A stretch of DNA of 64,000 bases from positions 992,001-1,056,000 of the forward strand of contig CAWGHN010000004.1 in the NCBI GenBank assembly GCA_963822435.1. The letters are read 5' to 3'. A program made the position numbers and the translations under genes. The DNA comes from JAUYQR01 sp963822435. GTDB lineage: Bacteria > Pseudomonadota > Alphaproteobacteria > Rhodobacterales > Rhodobacteraceae. How positions within the stretch are numbered: the first letter of the stretch is position 1; each line of letters starts with the position of its first letter. The notes beneath the pieces are model-generated. The model searched no databases. It had not been told where the DNA came from and worked only from the letters and a program-made list of their open reading frames with translations. Shown in pieces: positions 1 through 8,260 of the stretch.

Positions 1-1197
1 GACCAGCGCCTTGAGGTAGGCGCTTTCGGCCAGTTGCGGCAGCATCGGATGGTCCGGCCCTGCAAATCCGGTGTGGATCAGCTGCGCCCGCCGCCCGCCT
101 CGCCCGATGCCTCGGGCGCTGGCGTTACGGAACGCCTGCAAATCCGCCGCATGGCTGCACGAACACAAGACCAGATAGCCCCCCGGCGCCACCACATGCG
201 CCGCCAGCCGCGCCAGCCGTTCATAGGCCCGCAGGCCCGCCTCCAGCGCAGGCTTCGCGGGCGCAAAGGCCGGCGGGTCGCAGATCACAAGGTCATAGCT
301 GTCGCCCGCTTCGGCCAGCGCCTCCAGCACCTCGAAGGCATCGCCCTGCCGCGTTGTGAAGCGATCCGCGAAACCAGAAGCCTCGGCCCCCTTCCCGGCC
401 AGTGCCAGCGCCGGCGCCGAAGCGTCAACCGCCAGAGCACTTTCCGCCCCATTCGCCAGCGCTGCCAGGGCAAAGCCGCCGACATGGGTGAACACGTCCA
501 GCACCCGCGCGCCCTTCGCCAACCGCGCCGCAAAAGCATGGTTTGGTCGCTGGTCAAAGAAAAGCCCGGTCTTCTGCCCGCCCATGACATCGGCCATGTA
601 ACTGGCCCCGTTCATCGGCACCTCCAGTGGCCCCTCGACCGCACCCGCCAGCACCGCCATCTCTTCGCTCAAACCCTCCAGGCCCCGCGACCGGCCCGTG
701 CCGTTCTTGACCACGGTGGTCACCCCGGTCACCGCGATCAGCGCAGCCGTCAACGGCGCAAGATGCGCCTCGGCCCAAGCGGCATTCGGCTGGATCACCG
801 CCACATCTCCGAACCGGTCGATGATCAGGCCGGGCAGATTATCCGCCTCGGCATGGACCAACCGGTAGAATGGCTGGTCGTAAAGCCGCGCCCGCATTGC
901 CAGCGCGCGGGACAAACGCGCCTCGAACCAGGCCTGATTGATCACCGCCTCTTCGTTGCGGTCCAGCATCCGGGCAATGATCTTCGACTTCACATTGACC
1001 GTGACGAGCCCCAATGCCCGACGCTCGCCATCTTCCAGAACCGCCAGCGCACCGGGCACCAAAGACGAGGTCCGCCGGTCGGTCACCAACTCATCGGCAT
1101 AGACCCAAGGAAAACCGTGGCGGATCGCCCGCGCCTCGGCCTTTGGTTTCAGGCGCACGGTGGGCAGCAGGCGGGCGGGGGGTGTATCTTGTTCCAT
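1..1197 (-). CDS. rlmI: Class I SAM-dependent rRNA methyltransferase, RlmI family (3' end cut by window edge)
   Basis: Methyltransferase of the PUA plus Rossmann-fold type; the E. coli member RlmI makes m5C1962 in 23S rRNA. The frame opens at an ATG at 1197 and stays open for 399 codons to the window edge. Visible are GQKTGLFFDQR near residue 205, the SAM-binding stretch VLDVFTHVGGFALAAL near 230, YDLVICDPPAFA near 302, and CSCSH near 343, which holds the cysteines used in catalysis by m5C enzymes. The last visible residues (ESAYLKAL) look like the normal C-terminus of the family, so only a few codons should be missing. It diverges from edd. The exact target base is inferred from the family, not from the sequence. 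Confidence 0.9.
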   Translation of the reverse strand, partial: MEQDTPPARLLPTVRLKPKAEARAIRHGFPWVYADELVTDRRTSSLVPGALAVLEDGERRALGLVTVNVKSKIIARMLDRNEEAVINQAWFEARLSRALAMRARLYDQPFYRLVHAEADNLPGLIIDRFGDVAVIQPNAAWAEAHLAPLTAALIAVTGVTTVVKNGTGRSRGLEGLSEEMAVLAGAVEGPLEVPMNGASYMADVMGGQKTGLFFDQRPNHAFAARLAKGARVLDVFTHVGGFALAALANGAESALAVDASAPALALAGKGAEASGFADRFTTRQGDAFEVLEALAEAGDSYDLVICDPPAFAPAKPALEAGLRAYERLARLAAHVVAPGGYLVLCSCSHAADLQAFRNASARGIGRGGRRAQLIHTGFAGPDHPMLPQLAESAYLKALV

Positions 1198-1306
1198 CCC
1201 CCTCCCTTACCCGGTTCGGCCCGCGCCGGAAAGCCCCGCCCCAACCGCTTTCCCTTGCACAGACACCATCCCCGGCCCACATTCGGGCAAAGCCACATCA
1301 ATATCT

Positions 1307-1320
1307 TGTTAGCGCTAACA
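1307..1320. promoter_or_regulatory. LacI-family type operator upstream of edd-eda
   Basis: A perfect 14-bp palindrome, TGTTAGCGCTAACA, lies 44 bases before the edd start. The central AGCGCT is the hallmark of LacI/GalR-family operators, including gluconate repressors. A possible -35 (TTGTTA, 1306-1311) overlaps it, with TAAACC 17 bases further on as a weak -10, so a bound repressor would block initiation. The regulator gene is not in the window. Confidence 0.7.
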
Positions 1321-1364
1321 TCATCTGCTAAACCGTCCCTGTCCGCAGCCGGAGGCCGTTTTCC

Positions 1365-3170
1365 ATGTCGCTTCACCCGACTATCGCCCGTGTCACCGAC
1401 CGTATCCGTGCACGCTCGGATGCCAGTCGCGGCCCATACCTTGACCGGATGGCCAAGGCGGTCGCAAACGGTCCGGTCCGCGCGCATCTGTCCTGTGGCA
1501 ATCAGGCCCATGCCTATGCGGCGATGGGCGACGCAAAGCCCGATCTCGCCGGAACCACCAAACCCAACATCGGCATCGTCACCGCCTACAACGACATGCT
1601 CTCGGCACATCAGCCGTTCGAACGCTACCCCGACATCATCCGCGCCGCTGCAAGCCTGGCCGGTGCAACGGTGCAGGTCGCCGGCGGTGTGCCCGCCATG
1701 TGCGACGGCGTAACCCAAGGCCAGCCGGGGATGGAGCTTTCGCTCTTCTCGCGCGACGTGATCGCCCTCGCCGCCGGGGTCGCCCTCAGCCACAACTGCT
1801 TTGACGCCAGCCTCTATCTCGGCGTCTGCGACAAGATCGTGCCCGGCCTCGTCATGGCCGCCGCCACCTTCGGCCATATACCGGCGGTGTTCGTACCTGC
1901 CGGTCCGATGACCTCCGGCATCGCGAACGATGAAAAATCCCGCGTCCGCAACGCCTACGCCGAGGGCAAGGCCAGCCGTGAAGAGCTGATGGCCGCCGAA
2001 ATGGCCAGCTATCACGGCCCCGGCACCTGCACCTTCTACGGCACCGCCAACACCAACCAGATGCTGATGGAATTCATGGGGCTGCACCTGCCCGGCACCA
2101 GCTTCGTCAACCCCGGCACCCCCCTGCGCGACGCGTTGACCGTGGCCGCAGTGGAACGTGCCGCCCAGATCACCGCCCTCGGCAACGATTTCCGCCCGGC
2201 GGGCGAGATCCTCGACGAACGCGCCTACGTCAACGGGATCGTAGGTCTGATGGCGACGGGGGGCTCCACCAACCTCGTCCTCCACCTGCCCGCAATGGCC
2301 CGCGCCAGCGGTGTGATCCTCGACCTGCAGGACTTCGCCGACCTCTCCGAGGCCGTGCCCCTCATGGCCAAGGTTTATCCCAACGGCCTTGCCGACGTGA
2401 ACCACTTCCATGCCGCCGGAGGCCTTCAATTCCTGATCGGTCAGCTTCTTGATGCTGGCCTCCTCCACCCCGACGCCAAGACCATCGCCGGTGATGGGCT
2501 GGCCAGCTACCGCCAGGAACCCACGCTCGAAGGCGGCAAGCTCGCCTGGCGCGACGGGCCGAACGCCACGCTGAACGAAAAGATCGTCCGCCCGGCAAGC
2601 AATCCTTTTGCCGCCTCGGGCGGGCTGAAGCAACTGACCGGGAACCTCGGGCGCGGCGTGATCAAGGTCTCTGCCGTCGCCCCCGAACGCCATGTGATCG
2701 AAGCGCCTGCCCGCATCTTCCACAGCCAGGACGCCGTGAAAGCCGCTTTCAAGGCGGGCGAGTTCACCGGCGACACCATCGTCGTCGTCCGTTTTCAAGG
2801 GCCGCAAGCCAACGGAATGCCCGAACTCCACTCGCTGACGCCGACGCTGTCCGTCCTGCAGGATCGTGGCCTCAAGGTGGCCCTCGTCACCGACGGCCGC
2901 ATGTCCGGCGCCTCGGGCAAGGTTCCGGCAGCGATCCACGTCTCGCCCGAAGCGGCGGCCGGCGGCCCCCTCGCGCGGCTAAGGGACGGTGATCTTGTCA
3001 GGCTCGATGCGATCGCGGGCACCCTCACCTGCCTCGCCCCCGATTTCGATAGCCGCACGCCGGTTGTCGCCGATCTTGCCGCCAACGAATTCGGCATTGG
3101 GCGCGAACTTTTCGCCGCCTTCCGCCGCAACGTTGGCTCTGCCGATACCGGCGCTGCCCACGTCCTCTGA
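1365..3170 (+). CDS. edd: Phosphogluconate dehydratase (Entner-Doudoroff)
   Basis: Converts 6-phosphogluconate to 2-keto-3-deoxy-6-phosphogluconate in the cytoplasm, using a [4Fe-4S] cluster. The 601-residue product has the normal length and start (MSLHPTIARVTDRI) of Edd in the IlvD/Edd family. Family signatures are visible: NIGIVTAYNDMLSAHQP, GGVPAMCDGVTQGQPGMELS near residue 110, and GRMSGASGKVPAAIHV near residue 513. A GGAGG ribosome site at 1351-1355 supports the ATG. eda follows 68 bases downstream on the same strand, and a LacI-type palindrome precedes the gene, so the pair is probably induced by gluconate or a related sugar acid. Confidence 0.97.
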   Translation: MSLHPTIARVTDRIRARSDASRGPYLDRMAKAVANGPVRAHLSCGNQAHAYAAMGDAKPDLAGTTKPNIGIVTAYNDMLSAHQPFERYPDIIRAAASLAGATVQVAGGVPAMCDGVTQGQPGMELSLFSRDVIALAAGVALSHNCFDASLYLGVCDKIVPGLVMAAATFGHIPAVFVPAGPMTSGIANDEKSRVRNAYAEGKASREELMAAEMASYHGPGTCTFYGTANTNQMLMEFMGLHLPGTSFVNPGTPLRDALTVAAVERAAQITALGNDFRPAGEILDERAYVNGIVGLMATGGSTNLVLHLPAMARASGVILDLQDFADLSEAVPLMAKVYPNGLADVNHFHAAGGLQFLIGQLLDAGLLHPDAKTIAGDGLASYRQEPTLEGGKLAWRDGPNATLNEKIVRPASNPFAASGGLKQLTGNLGRGVIKVSAVAPERHVIEAPARIFHSQDAVKAAFKAGEFTGDTIVVVRFQGPQANGMPELHSLTPTLSVLQDRGLKVALVTDGRMSGASGKVPAAIHVSPEAAAGGPLARLRDGDLVRLDAIAGTLTCLAPDFDSRTPVVADLAANEFGIGRELFAAFRRNVGSADTGAAHVL

Positions 3171-3238
3171 AGAGCGCCCCCACCGACCAACGCCTCCATA
3201 CCCGCCCGCCCCCACGCCGGGGCATCAAGGAGCCCGCC

Positions 3239-3880
3239 ATGACCCCCGCCGAACAATCCCGCCAAGCCGCCGAATTCTGCCGCCTCGCCCCGGTGGTGCC
3301 GGTTCTGGTGATTGACGACATCGCGCATGCCCGCCCCTTGGCCGAAGCGCTGGTCAAGGGTGGCCTGCCCGCGCTCGAGGTGACGTTGCGCACCTCCGCT
3401 GCCCTCGATGCGATCCGCGCAATGGCCGAAGTGCCGGGCGGCGTGGTCGGCGCAGGCACGCTGCTGACACCCGCAGATGTAAAGGCGGCCAAGGCGGCAG
3501 GTGCGCGGTTCGGCGTGTCGCCCGGCGCGACCGAACGCCTTCTGGACGCCTGCGCCGAGCATGACCTGCCGCTTCTGCCGGGCGCCGCAACCGCATCCGA
3601 GATCATGGCGCTGCTGGAAAAGGGCTATACGGTGCAGAAGTTCTTTCCCGCCGAACAGGCTGGCGGGGCCGCCTACCTGAAATCCATCGGCTCGCCCATC
3701 CCGCAGGTCAGCTTCTGCCCGACCGGTGGGATCAGCCTGAAGCTCGCCCCTGACTACCTCGGCCTGAAGAATATCCTGTGTGTCGGCGGAAGCTGGGTTG
3801 CACCGAAAGACGCGATGGCACGCGGCGACTGGGCAGCGATCACCACCCTTGCAGCCGAAGCGGCAGCACTCGCCTGCTAA
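3239..3880 (+). CDS. eda: 2-dehydro-3-deoxyphosphogluconate aldolase (KDPG aldolase)
   Basis: Cleaves KDPG to pyruvate and glyceraldehyde 3-phosphate, completing the Entner-Doudoroff route begun by edd just upstream. The 213-residue class I aldolase shows PVLVIDD at the N-terminus, LEVTLRT with the catalytic glutamate, GAGTL, and the Schiff-base lysine in VQKFFPAE near residue 134, followed by FCPTGGI, which binds phosphate. AAGGAG at 3228-3233 serves as ribosome site. Its stop codon overlaps by 4 bases the stop of a small convergent gene on the other strand. The family also includes KHG and KDPGal aldolases; the edd neighbour settles the assignment. Confidence 0.96.
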   Translation: MTPAEQSRQAAEFCRLAPVVPVLVIDDIAHARPLAEALVKGGLPALEVTLRTSAALDAIRAMAEVPGGVVGAGTLLTPADVKAAKAAGARFGVSPGATERLLDACAEHDLPLLPGAATASEIMALLEKGYTVQKFFPAEQAGGAAYLKSIGSPIPQVSFCPTGGISLKLAPDYLGLKNILCVGGSWVAPKDAMARGDWAAITTLAAEAAALAC

Positions 3881-4146
3881 AGCCCGACGCGCGCCGCGCG
3901 GCCGCCCTTGCGCCGGGCCGGGTCCGGCGCCGACAGCCCGTCGTGCAGCACCTTGCTCATCGGGTGGTCGGGGTGCTTCGGCGCGTATTCTGCAATCAGC
4001 ACGCGCAGCGCATCCGGTGCATGGAAATCCACCGGCAGGCTCAAGGCCCAGTCCATGAAGATCGACCGGCACTCGCCCGCCGTGATCCCCTCGATCGCGT
4101 AGCTTTCGCGCACCAGACCCTTCGGGTCGGCCTCACTCAGTTGCAT
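3877..4146 (-). CDS. Conserved hypothetical protein coupled to glnE
   Basis: An 89-residue cytoplasmic protein (MQLSEADPKGLVRESYAIEG...) without a known domain that I can name. A longer reading from 4188 is possible, but the ATG at 4146 overlaps the glnE stop (4133-4135) by 14 bases, the usual arrangement for translational coupling. It has no signal peptide or membrane segment. A central acidic and aromatic part (GECRSIFMDWALSLP) is followed by a basic tail (ARRKGGRAARVGL). I believe similar small proteins follow glnE in other Rhodobacteraceae, but this is from memory. A role in nitrogen control would be guesswork. Confidence 0.75.
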   Translation of the reverse strand: MQLSEADPKGLVRESYAIEGITAGECRSIFMDWALSLPVDFHAPDALRVLIAEYAPKHPDHPMSKVLHDGLSAPDPARRKGGRAARVGL

Positions 4147-6925
4147 CGCCCGTCTCCCCATGACCGCCCTCACCAACCCGTGCCGCAATCACTGCCTCTG
4201 CCTGCGCCACCGCCGCTTCCAGCCGCGCTGACAGCCCGTCTGCGTCCGCAGCGCCGGTTTCGCGCAAAAGAAAGCTGCGTCCACCCTCGCCCAAGCTGGA
4301 AAGGTTGAGCGTCCGGTCGGTCAAAAGCCGCGTGCCGCAGTGCAGCCGCCACAACAGCCTGTAGGCATCCGCCAGCGCCGTCTGTTCCGGTTCCGACAGG
4401 ATACCCGTCGCCCCCGCCGCCAACTGCCGCTCGACGCTGCGCGCGGGGCTGCCCGCCATCAACGCCACCATTTGCGCGCAAAGTTCGATGTCCATCAGCC
4501 GCCCCGGGCCGTTCTTGGCCTCCCAACTGCCACTGGCCGGTTTGGCCGCCTGCAATCTACCCCGCATCGCCGCGACCTCGGCCCGCACCGCGGCGCCCTG
4601 CCCCTTGCGCGCCAGAAGGTCCCGGCGAAACGCCTCGACATCGTCTGCAAGGCCCGCATCGCCGGCCAGCACCCGCGCCCGGGTCAGCGCCAGATGCTCC
4701 CACGTCCAGGCTTCGGCTTCCTGATAGGTCTTGAAACTGTCAAGCGACGCCGCCACCGGCCCCTGTCGCCCCGAAGGCCGCAACCGCATGTCCACCTCGT
4801 ATAGCCGCCCCTCCGGCATCTGCGCGGTCAGCGCCGTCACCAGCGCCTGCGTCAGCCGCGCGAAATAGGGCCGCGTCGCAAGAGGCCGTGCGCCGGTGGA
4901 GCTTTCGGCCCCTTCGGCATCGTAGATCACGATCAGGTCCAGGTCCGACCCCGCGTTCAACCGCGCCGCCCCAAGCGACCCCATCCCCACCACCACCGCG
5001 CCGCGCCCCGGCGCCGGCCCGTGCTTGCGCGCGAAATCCGCCGCCACCACCCCCCAGATCGCGCCGATGACCGCCTCGGCCAGATCGGCGTATTGCTTGC
5101 CAGCCTCGAATGCGTCAATCAGCCCGCGCAAGTGATGCACCCCGATGCGGAAATGCCATTCCTTCATCCAGCGACGCGCCGAATCGAGCCGGCCTTCGTA
5201 ATCTGCCACCCCGTCCAGCCGCCGCGTCAATTCCGCCTGCAGTGCCCGCACACCCGGCCATTCACCAAAGAACGCCCCCCCGATCACCCCGTCCAGCACC
5301 GCCGCATTGCGCGACAGATACCGCGCAAGTGCGGGCGAGGTTCCGGCGATGTCGATGATCAGTTCGACCAGCGACGGGTTCGCCTCGAACAGTGAGAATA
5401 TCTGCACCCCCGCAGGCAACCCCGCCAGAAACCCGTCCAGCGCCACCAGCGCCTCGTCCGGATTCGCAGCGCGCGCCAGCTGCCGCAAAAGCTGTGGCCG
5501 CAGCCGCCGAAAGATCGCCTGCGCCCGCTCGGACTTCAGCGCCGGATAGCTTTGCCACCCCTTGGTGATCGCCCGCGCGCTATCCGAAAGCTCCGGGCCG
5601 TCCTCCGCCGCACCGGGGGTAAAGAAGCCTTCGGTCAACCGGTCTGTGCGGTTCAACCGGTCCAGCAGGCCCTCGCGAAACGCGGCCTCGTCCTGCCCGC
5701 AAAACGCGGCAATCCGCGCCACGCCCTCGGCTGATGCGGGCAGCGAATGGGTCTGCGCGTCGTTCACCATCTGCAACCGATGCTCCAGCTCGCGGTGTGC
5801 ACGGTAAAGCTCGGTCAATTCCGCGGATACCTCGCCCGGAATCCAGCCTTGTGCCGACAACGCCGCCAGCGCCGGAACGGTACGCCGGTCGCGCAGCGCC
5901 GGGTCGCGGCCTCCGGCGATAAGCTGACGGGTCTGGGTAAAGAACTCGATCTCGCGGATGCCGCCGGCCCCCAGCTTCAGGTTATGCCCTTCCACCGTGA
6001 TCGGCCCACGCAAACCCCGATGTTCGCGAATGCGCAGCCGCATGTCATGCGCATCCTGGATCGCCGCGTAATCCAGATGCTTGCGCCATACGAACGGCAC
6101 CAGCGTCTTCAGGAACCGCTCGCCCGCCGCCAGATCACCCGCGCAGGGCCGCGCCTTGATATAGGCCGCCCGCTCCCAGGTGCGGCCATGACTTTCGTAA
6201 TACGCCTCCGCCGCCGCCATTGACAGGCAGACCGGCATCACGCTGGCATCCGGTCGCAACCGCAGGTCGGTGCGGAACACATAGCCGTCGGTCACATCCG
6301 ACAGGATCGCCGTCATTCGCCGCGCCACGCGGATGAACGCCGCACGCGCTTCCTGCTCGTCACCGGGATAGCGGGTCTCATCAAACAGGCAGATGAGGTC
6401 GATGTCCGAGGAATAGTTCAGCTCCCCCGCCCCCATCTTGCCCATCGCCAGCGCCACCATCCCCGCCCCGCGCGCCGCATCGTCAAGCGTTGCACCGGGC
6501 AGCTTGCCGCGCCGGATTTCCGCCTCGACCAGCGCGGTCAACGACAGATGCACCGCCCGATCGGCCAGCCCGGTCAGCGCCCCGGTCACGGTTTCCAAAG
6601 CCCAAAGCCCACCCAGATCAGCAAGTGCGGTCAGCAATGCCGCCCGCCGCTTTGCCCGCCGCAGGGCATCCGGCAGCGCCTCCAGCGCGGTGCCATCCAA
6701 CCCAGCCAGAAGTGCCGCAAACGCGGGCTCGGGATCGTCCAACGCCTCGCGCAGCCAGTCTGTCTCACGCGCCATCAACCCCTTCAGATACGGGCTGCAT
6801 CCTGCAACCGCCGCCAGAAACTCCACCACTTCAGGCGCAAATCCCGGCACGGCCGCGCGGGCGTCGGCGGCAGCGGCGGTATCGAACGGGATCGGTTGGC
6901 GGATAAGACGGTCGGCGAAGGTCAT
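4133..6925 (-). CDS. glnE: Glutamine synthetase adenylyltransferase / adenylyl-removing enzyme
   Basis: Adds and removes AMP on a tyrosine of glutamine synthetase in response to PII and glutamine. The product is 930 residues, close to the usual 930-990. It has the expected tandem layout: an N-terminal nucleotidyltransferase core with ELNYSSDIDLICLFDE around residues 167-182 (deadenylylation), a linker, and a second core with NAGSDLDLIVIYD near residue 655 (adenylylation). RLRPSGRQGPVAASLDSF follows the second core as expected. The ATG at 6925 gives the MTFADRLIRQP start. The gene diverges from the YbaK-type gene and is followed by an overlapping small gene. Confidence 0.96.
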   Translation of the reverse strand: MTFADRLIRQPIPFDTAAAADARAAVPGFAPEVVEFLAAVAGCSPYLKGLMARETDWLREALDDPEPAFAALLAGLDGTALEALPDALRRAKRRAALLTALADLGGLWALETVTGALTGLADRAVHLSLTALVEAEIRRGKLPGATLDDAARGAGMVALAMGKMGAGELNYSSDIDLICLFDETRYPGDEQEARAAFIRVARRMTAILSDVTDGYVFRTDLRLRPDASVMPVCLSMAAAEAYYESHGRTWERAAYIKARPCAGDLAAGERFLKTLVPFVWRKHLDYAAIQDAHDMRLRIREHRGLRGPITVEGHNLKLGAGGIREIEFFTQTRQLIAGGRDPALRDRRTVPALAALSAQGWIPGEVSAELTELYRAHRELEHRLQMVNDAQTHSLPASAEGVARIAAFCGQDEAAFREGLLDRLNRTDRLTEGFFTPGAAEDGPELSDSARAITKGWQSYPALKSERAQAIFRRLRPQLLRQLARAANPDEALVALDGFLAGLPAGVQIFSLFEANPSLVELIIDIAGTSPALARYLSRNAAVLDGVIGGAFFGEWPGVRALQAELTRRLDGVADYEGRLDSARRWMKEWHFRIGVHHLRGLIDAFEAGKQYADLAEAVIGAIWGVVAADFARKHGPAPGRGAVVVGMGSLGAARLNAGSDLDLIVIYDAEGAESSTGARPLATRPYFARLTQALVTALTAQMPEGRLYEVDMRLRPSGRQGPVAASLDSFKTYQEAEAWTWEHLALTRARVLAGDAGLADDVEAFRRDLLARKGQGAAVRAEVAAMRGRLQAAKPASGSWEAKNGPGRLMDIELCAQMVALMAGSPARSVERQLAAGATGILSEPEQTALADAYRLLWRLHCGTRLLTDRTLNLSSLGEGGRSFLLRETGAADADGLSARLEAAVAQAEAVIAARVGEGGHGETGDATE

Positions 6926-7033
6926 TTCTCAAGGATGGTCGCTGCCACGGGCGCGGTCAACGGCGATCGGTTTGCCCAAGGCTTGCGGCGCATCACCAGT
7001 TGCGGCCATATGCGCCAAGCAAGGGAGCTCGAT

Positions 7034-7525
7034 ATGTCGAAAAGTCTGGCGCGCGTGCGGGCGGCCCTGCAGGCAGCGGGGCTTGACTCCGTGCCACTGG
7101 AAATGCCTGGCGAAACCCGCACGGCCGCGGATGCCGCCGCCGCCGCAGGCTGCGCACTTGACCAGATCGTGAAGTCGGTGGTGTTTCAAGGTGGCACCAG
7201 CGGAAACCTGTTCCTGTTCCTGACCGCCGGTGGCAACAAGGTCGACACGACCGAAGCCGCTGGACTGGCGGGCGAGCCGCTTGCCCGCGCCGATATCGCC
7301 ACAGTCCGCGAAGTGACCGGGTTTGCGATCGGCGGCGTCGCACCGATCGGTCACCTGACGCCCCTGCCGGTCTGGATCGACCCCACCCTTCTGGCCTTCG
7401 CCACCGTCTGGGCCGCCGCCGGCACGCCCCGCCACATCTTCCCCGTCAACCCTGCCCGACTGCAAAAGGCCGCCGGGGCCACCGCGGCCCCTTTTGCAGA
7501 AAAGTCTGTCACGCCAGAGGCTTGA
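7034..7525 (+). CDS. YbaK/EbsC-type aminoacyl-tRNA deacylase
   Basis: A 163-residue protein of the YbaK/ProX superfamily, which removes wrongly attached amino acids from tRNA in trans. The family lysine lies in LDQIVKSVVFQ, followed by LFLTAGGNKVDT and the glycine-rich TGFAIGGVAPIGH that lines the substrate pocket. The reading frame extends upstream, but AAGGGAG at 7021-7027 sits 6 bases before the ATG at 7034, which fixes this start. The gene stands alone between glnE (divergent) and the DUF2852 gene. Which mischarged tRNA it clears (Ala-tRNAPro, Cys-tRNAPro or another) cannot be read from the sequence. Confidence 0.9.
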   Translation: MSKSLARVRAALQAAGLDSVPLEMPGETRTAADAAAAAGCALDQIVKSVVFQGGTSGNLFLFLTAGGNKVDTTEAAGLAGEPLARADIATVREVTGFAIGGVAPIGHLTPLPVWIDPTLLAFATVWAAAGTPRHIFPVNPARLQKAAGATAAPFAEKSVTPEA

Positions 7526-7550
7526 CCTCACATCGGCGGACAGATGTAAA
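7522..7550 (+). promoter_or_regulatory. Candidate promoter for the DUF2852 gene
   Basis: TTGACC at 7522-7527 is followed after 17 bases by TGTAAA at 7545-7550. The -10 region lies inside the first of two matching dyads, which suggests repression at this promoter. The -10 match is weak. Confidence 0.4.
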
Positions 7551-7562
7551 TTATCTTCACAT
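7544..7562. promoter_or_regulatory. Dyad operator copy 1 (ATGTAAA-N5-TTCACAT)
   Basis: 7-base arms separated by 5 bases, with one mismatch to the perfect copy 58 bases further on. It overlaps the candidate -10 of the DUF2852 gene. The N11 spacing between the TGT and ACA ends differs from the N12 of PpsR sites, and the half-site spacing differs from CRP/FNR sites. The cognate regulator is unknown. Confidence 0.5.
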
Positions 7563-7601
7563 AGCCCTTGAACCGCAGGCACCGCAGGAGCATCTTGCAA
7601 C

Positions 7602-7620
7602 ATGTGAAAGACGTTCACAT
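7602..7620. promoter_or_regulatory. Dyad operator copy 2 (ATGTGAA-N5-TTCACAT)
   Basis: A perfect 7-base inverted repeat around a 5-base spacer (AGACG), in the presumed 5' untranslated region 29 bases before the DUF2852 start. It shares its right arm exactly with copy 1, so the two probably bind the same protein. Confidence 0.55.
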
Positions 7621-7648
7621 CCACCGCAACACCGGGAGTTCACCGCCG

Positions 7649-8119
7649 ATGCACAGCTACCCCGATACCGCCCGGACCGGCGGTCTGTCCTCCTTGCCGC
7701 GCCGGGCCGAAGGCTGGCTTGACCAACGTGGCAAATGGGCCTGGATCGCCACCACCGTCCTCGCCTTCATCGTCTTCTGGCCCGTGGGCCTTGCGCTTCT
7801 GGTCTATATGATCTGGGGAAAACGCATGTTCAGAAATTCGTCCTGCGCGCACCGTCACGACCGTCACGCCCGCCGCTGGGGCCCTGACGTCTACCGCTCC
7901 ACCTCGGGCAACTCTGCCTTCGACAGTTACAAGGCCGAAGCGCTGCGCCGCCTGGAAGAAGAGCAGCAGGCCTTCGAGGCTTTCCTGCAGCGCCTGCGCA
8001 ACTCCAAGGACAAGTCGGAATTTGACACGTTCATGGAAGAACGCGCGCGCGCCAATCAGGCCGCCGATGCAGCGCCCGAAAGCAAACCCGTCGAAGGCCC
8101 GCGCCCCGGCGAGTATTGA
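7649..8119 (+). CDS. DUF2852 domain membrane protein
   Basis: A 156-residue protein with one clear transmembrane segment at about residues 30-54 (WAWIATTVLAFIVFWPVGLA...), a short basic and histidine-rich stretch (CAHRHDRHARRW), and a charged helical C-terminal half (FDSYKAEALRRLEEEQQAFEAF...) likely to form a coiled coil. This layout matches DUF2852, an alphaproteobacterial family of unknown function. The frame runs further upstream from a TTG, but CGGGAG at 7633-7638 supports the ATG at 7649. Two matching dyads upstream suggest tight control. Orientation across the membrane is not certain. Confidence 0.85.
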   Translation: MHSYPDTARTGGLSSLPRRAEGWLDQRGKWAWIATTVLAFIVFWPVGLALLVYMIWGKRMFRNSSCAHRHDRHARRWGPDVYRSTSGNSAFDSYKAEALRRLEEEQQAFEAFLQRLRNSKDKSEFDTFMEERARANQAADAAPESKPVEGPRPGEY

Positions 8120-8260
8120 TCCTGCCGCTGCGAACCGTCGCCCCATTCCGCCCCGGCGGGATGGGGCTTTTTGTTGCACACCTGCGGCAAACACAGTGCT
8201 TGGCGGAACGCGCCGGGCTTGCTAGGCTGCATCTCGTAATGTGACAAGCCCTCCCCTTTC

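Noticed and set aside
34..1713. 559-codon plus-strand frame over rlmI and edd
   Set aside because: Runs antisense to the RlmI-type gene and out of frame with edd; it has no family features.
7544..7620. PpsR/CrtJ or FNR/CRP sites for the two dyads
   Set aside because: PpsR needs TGT-N12-ACA and these have N11; CRP has N6 between TGTGA and TCACA and here it is N7; FNR arms do not match.
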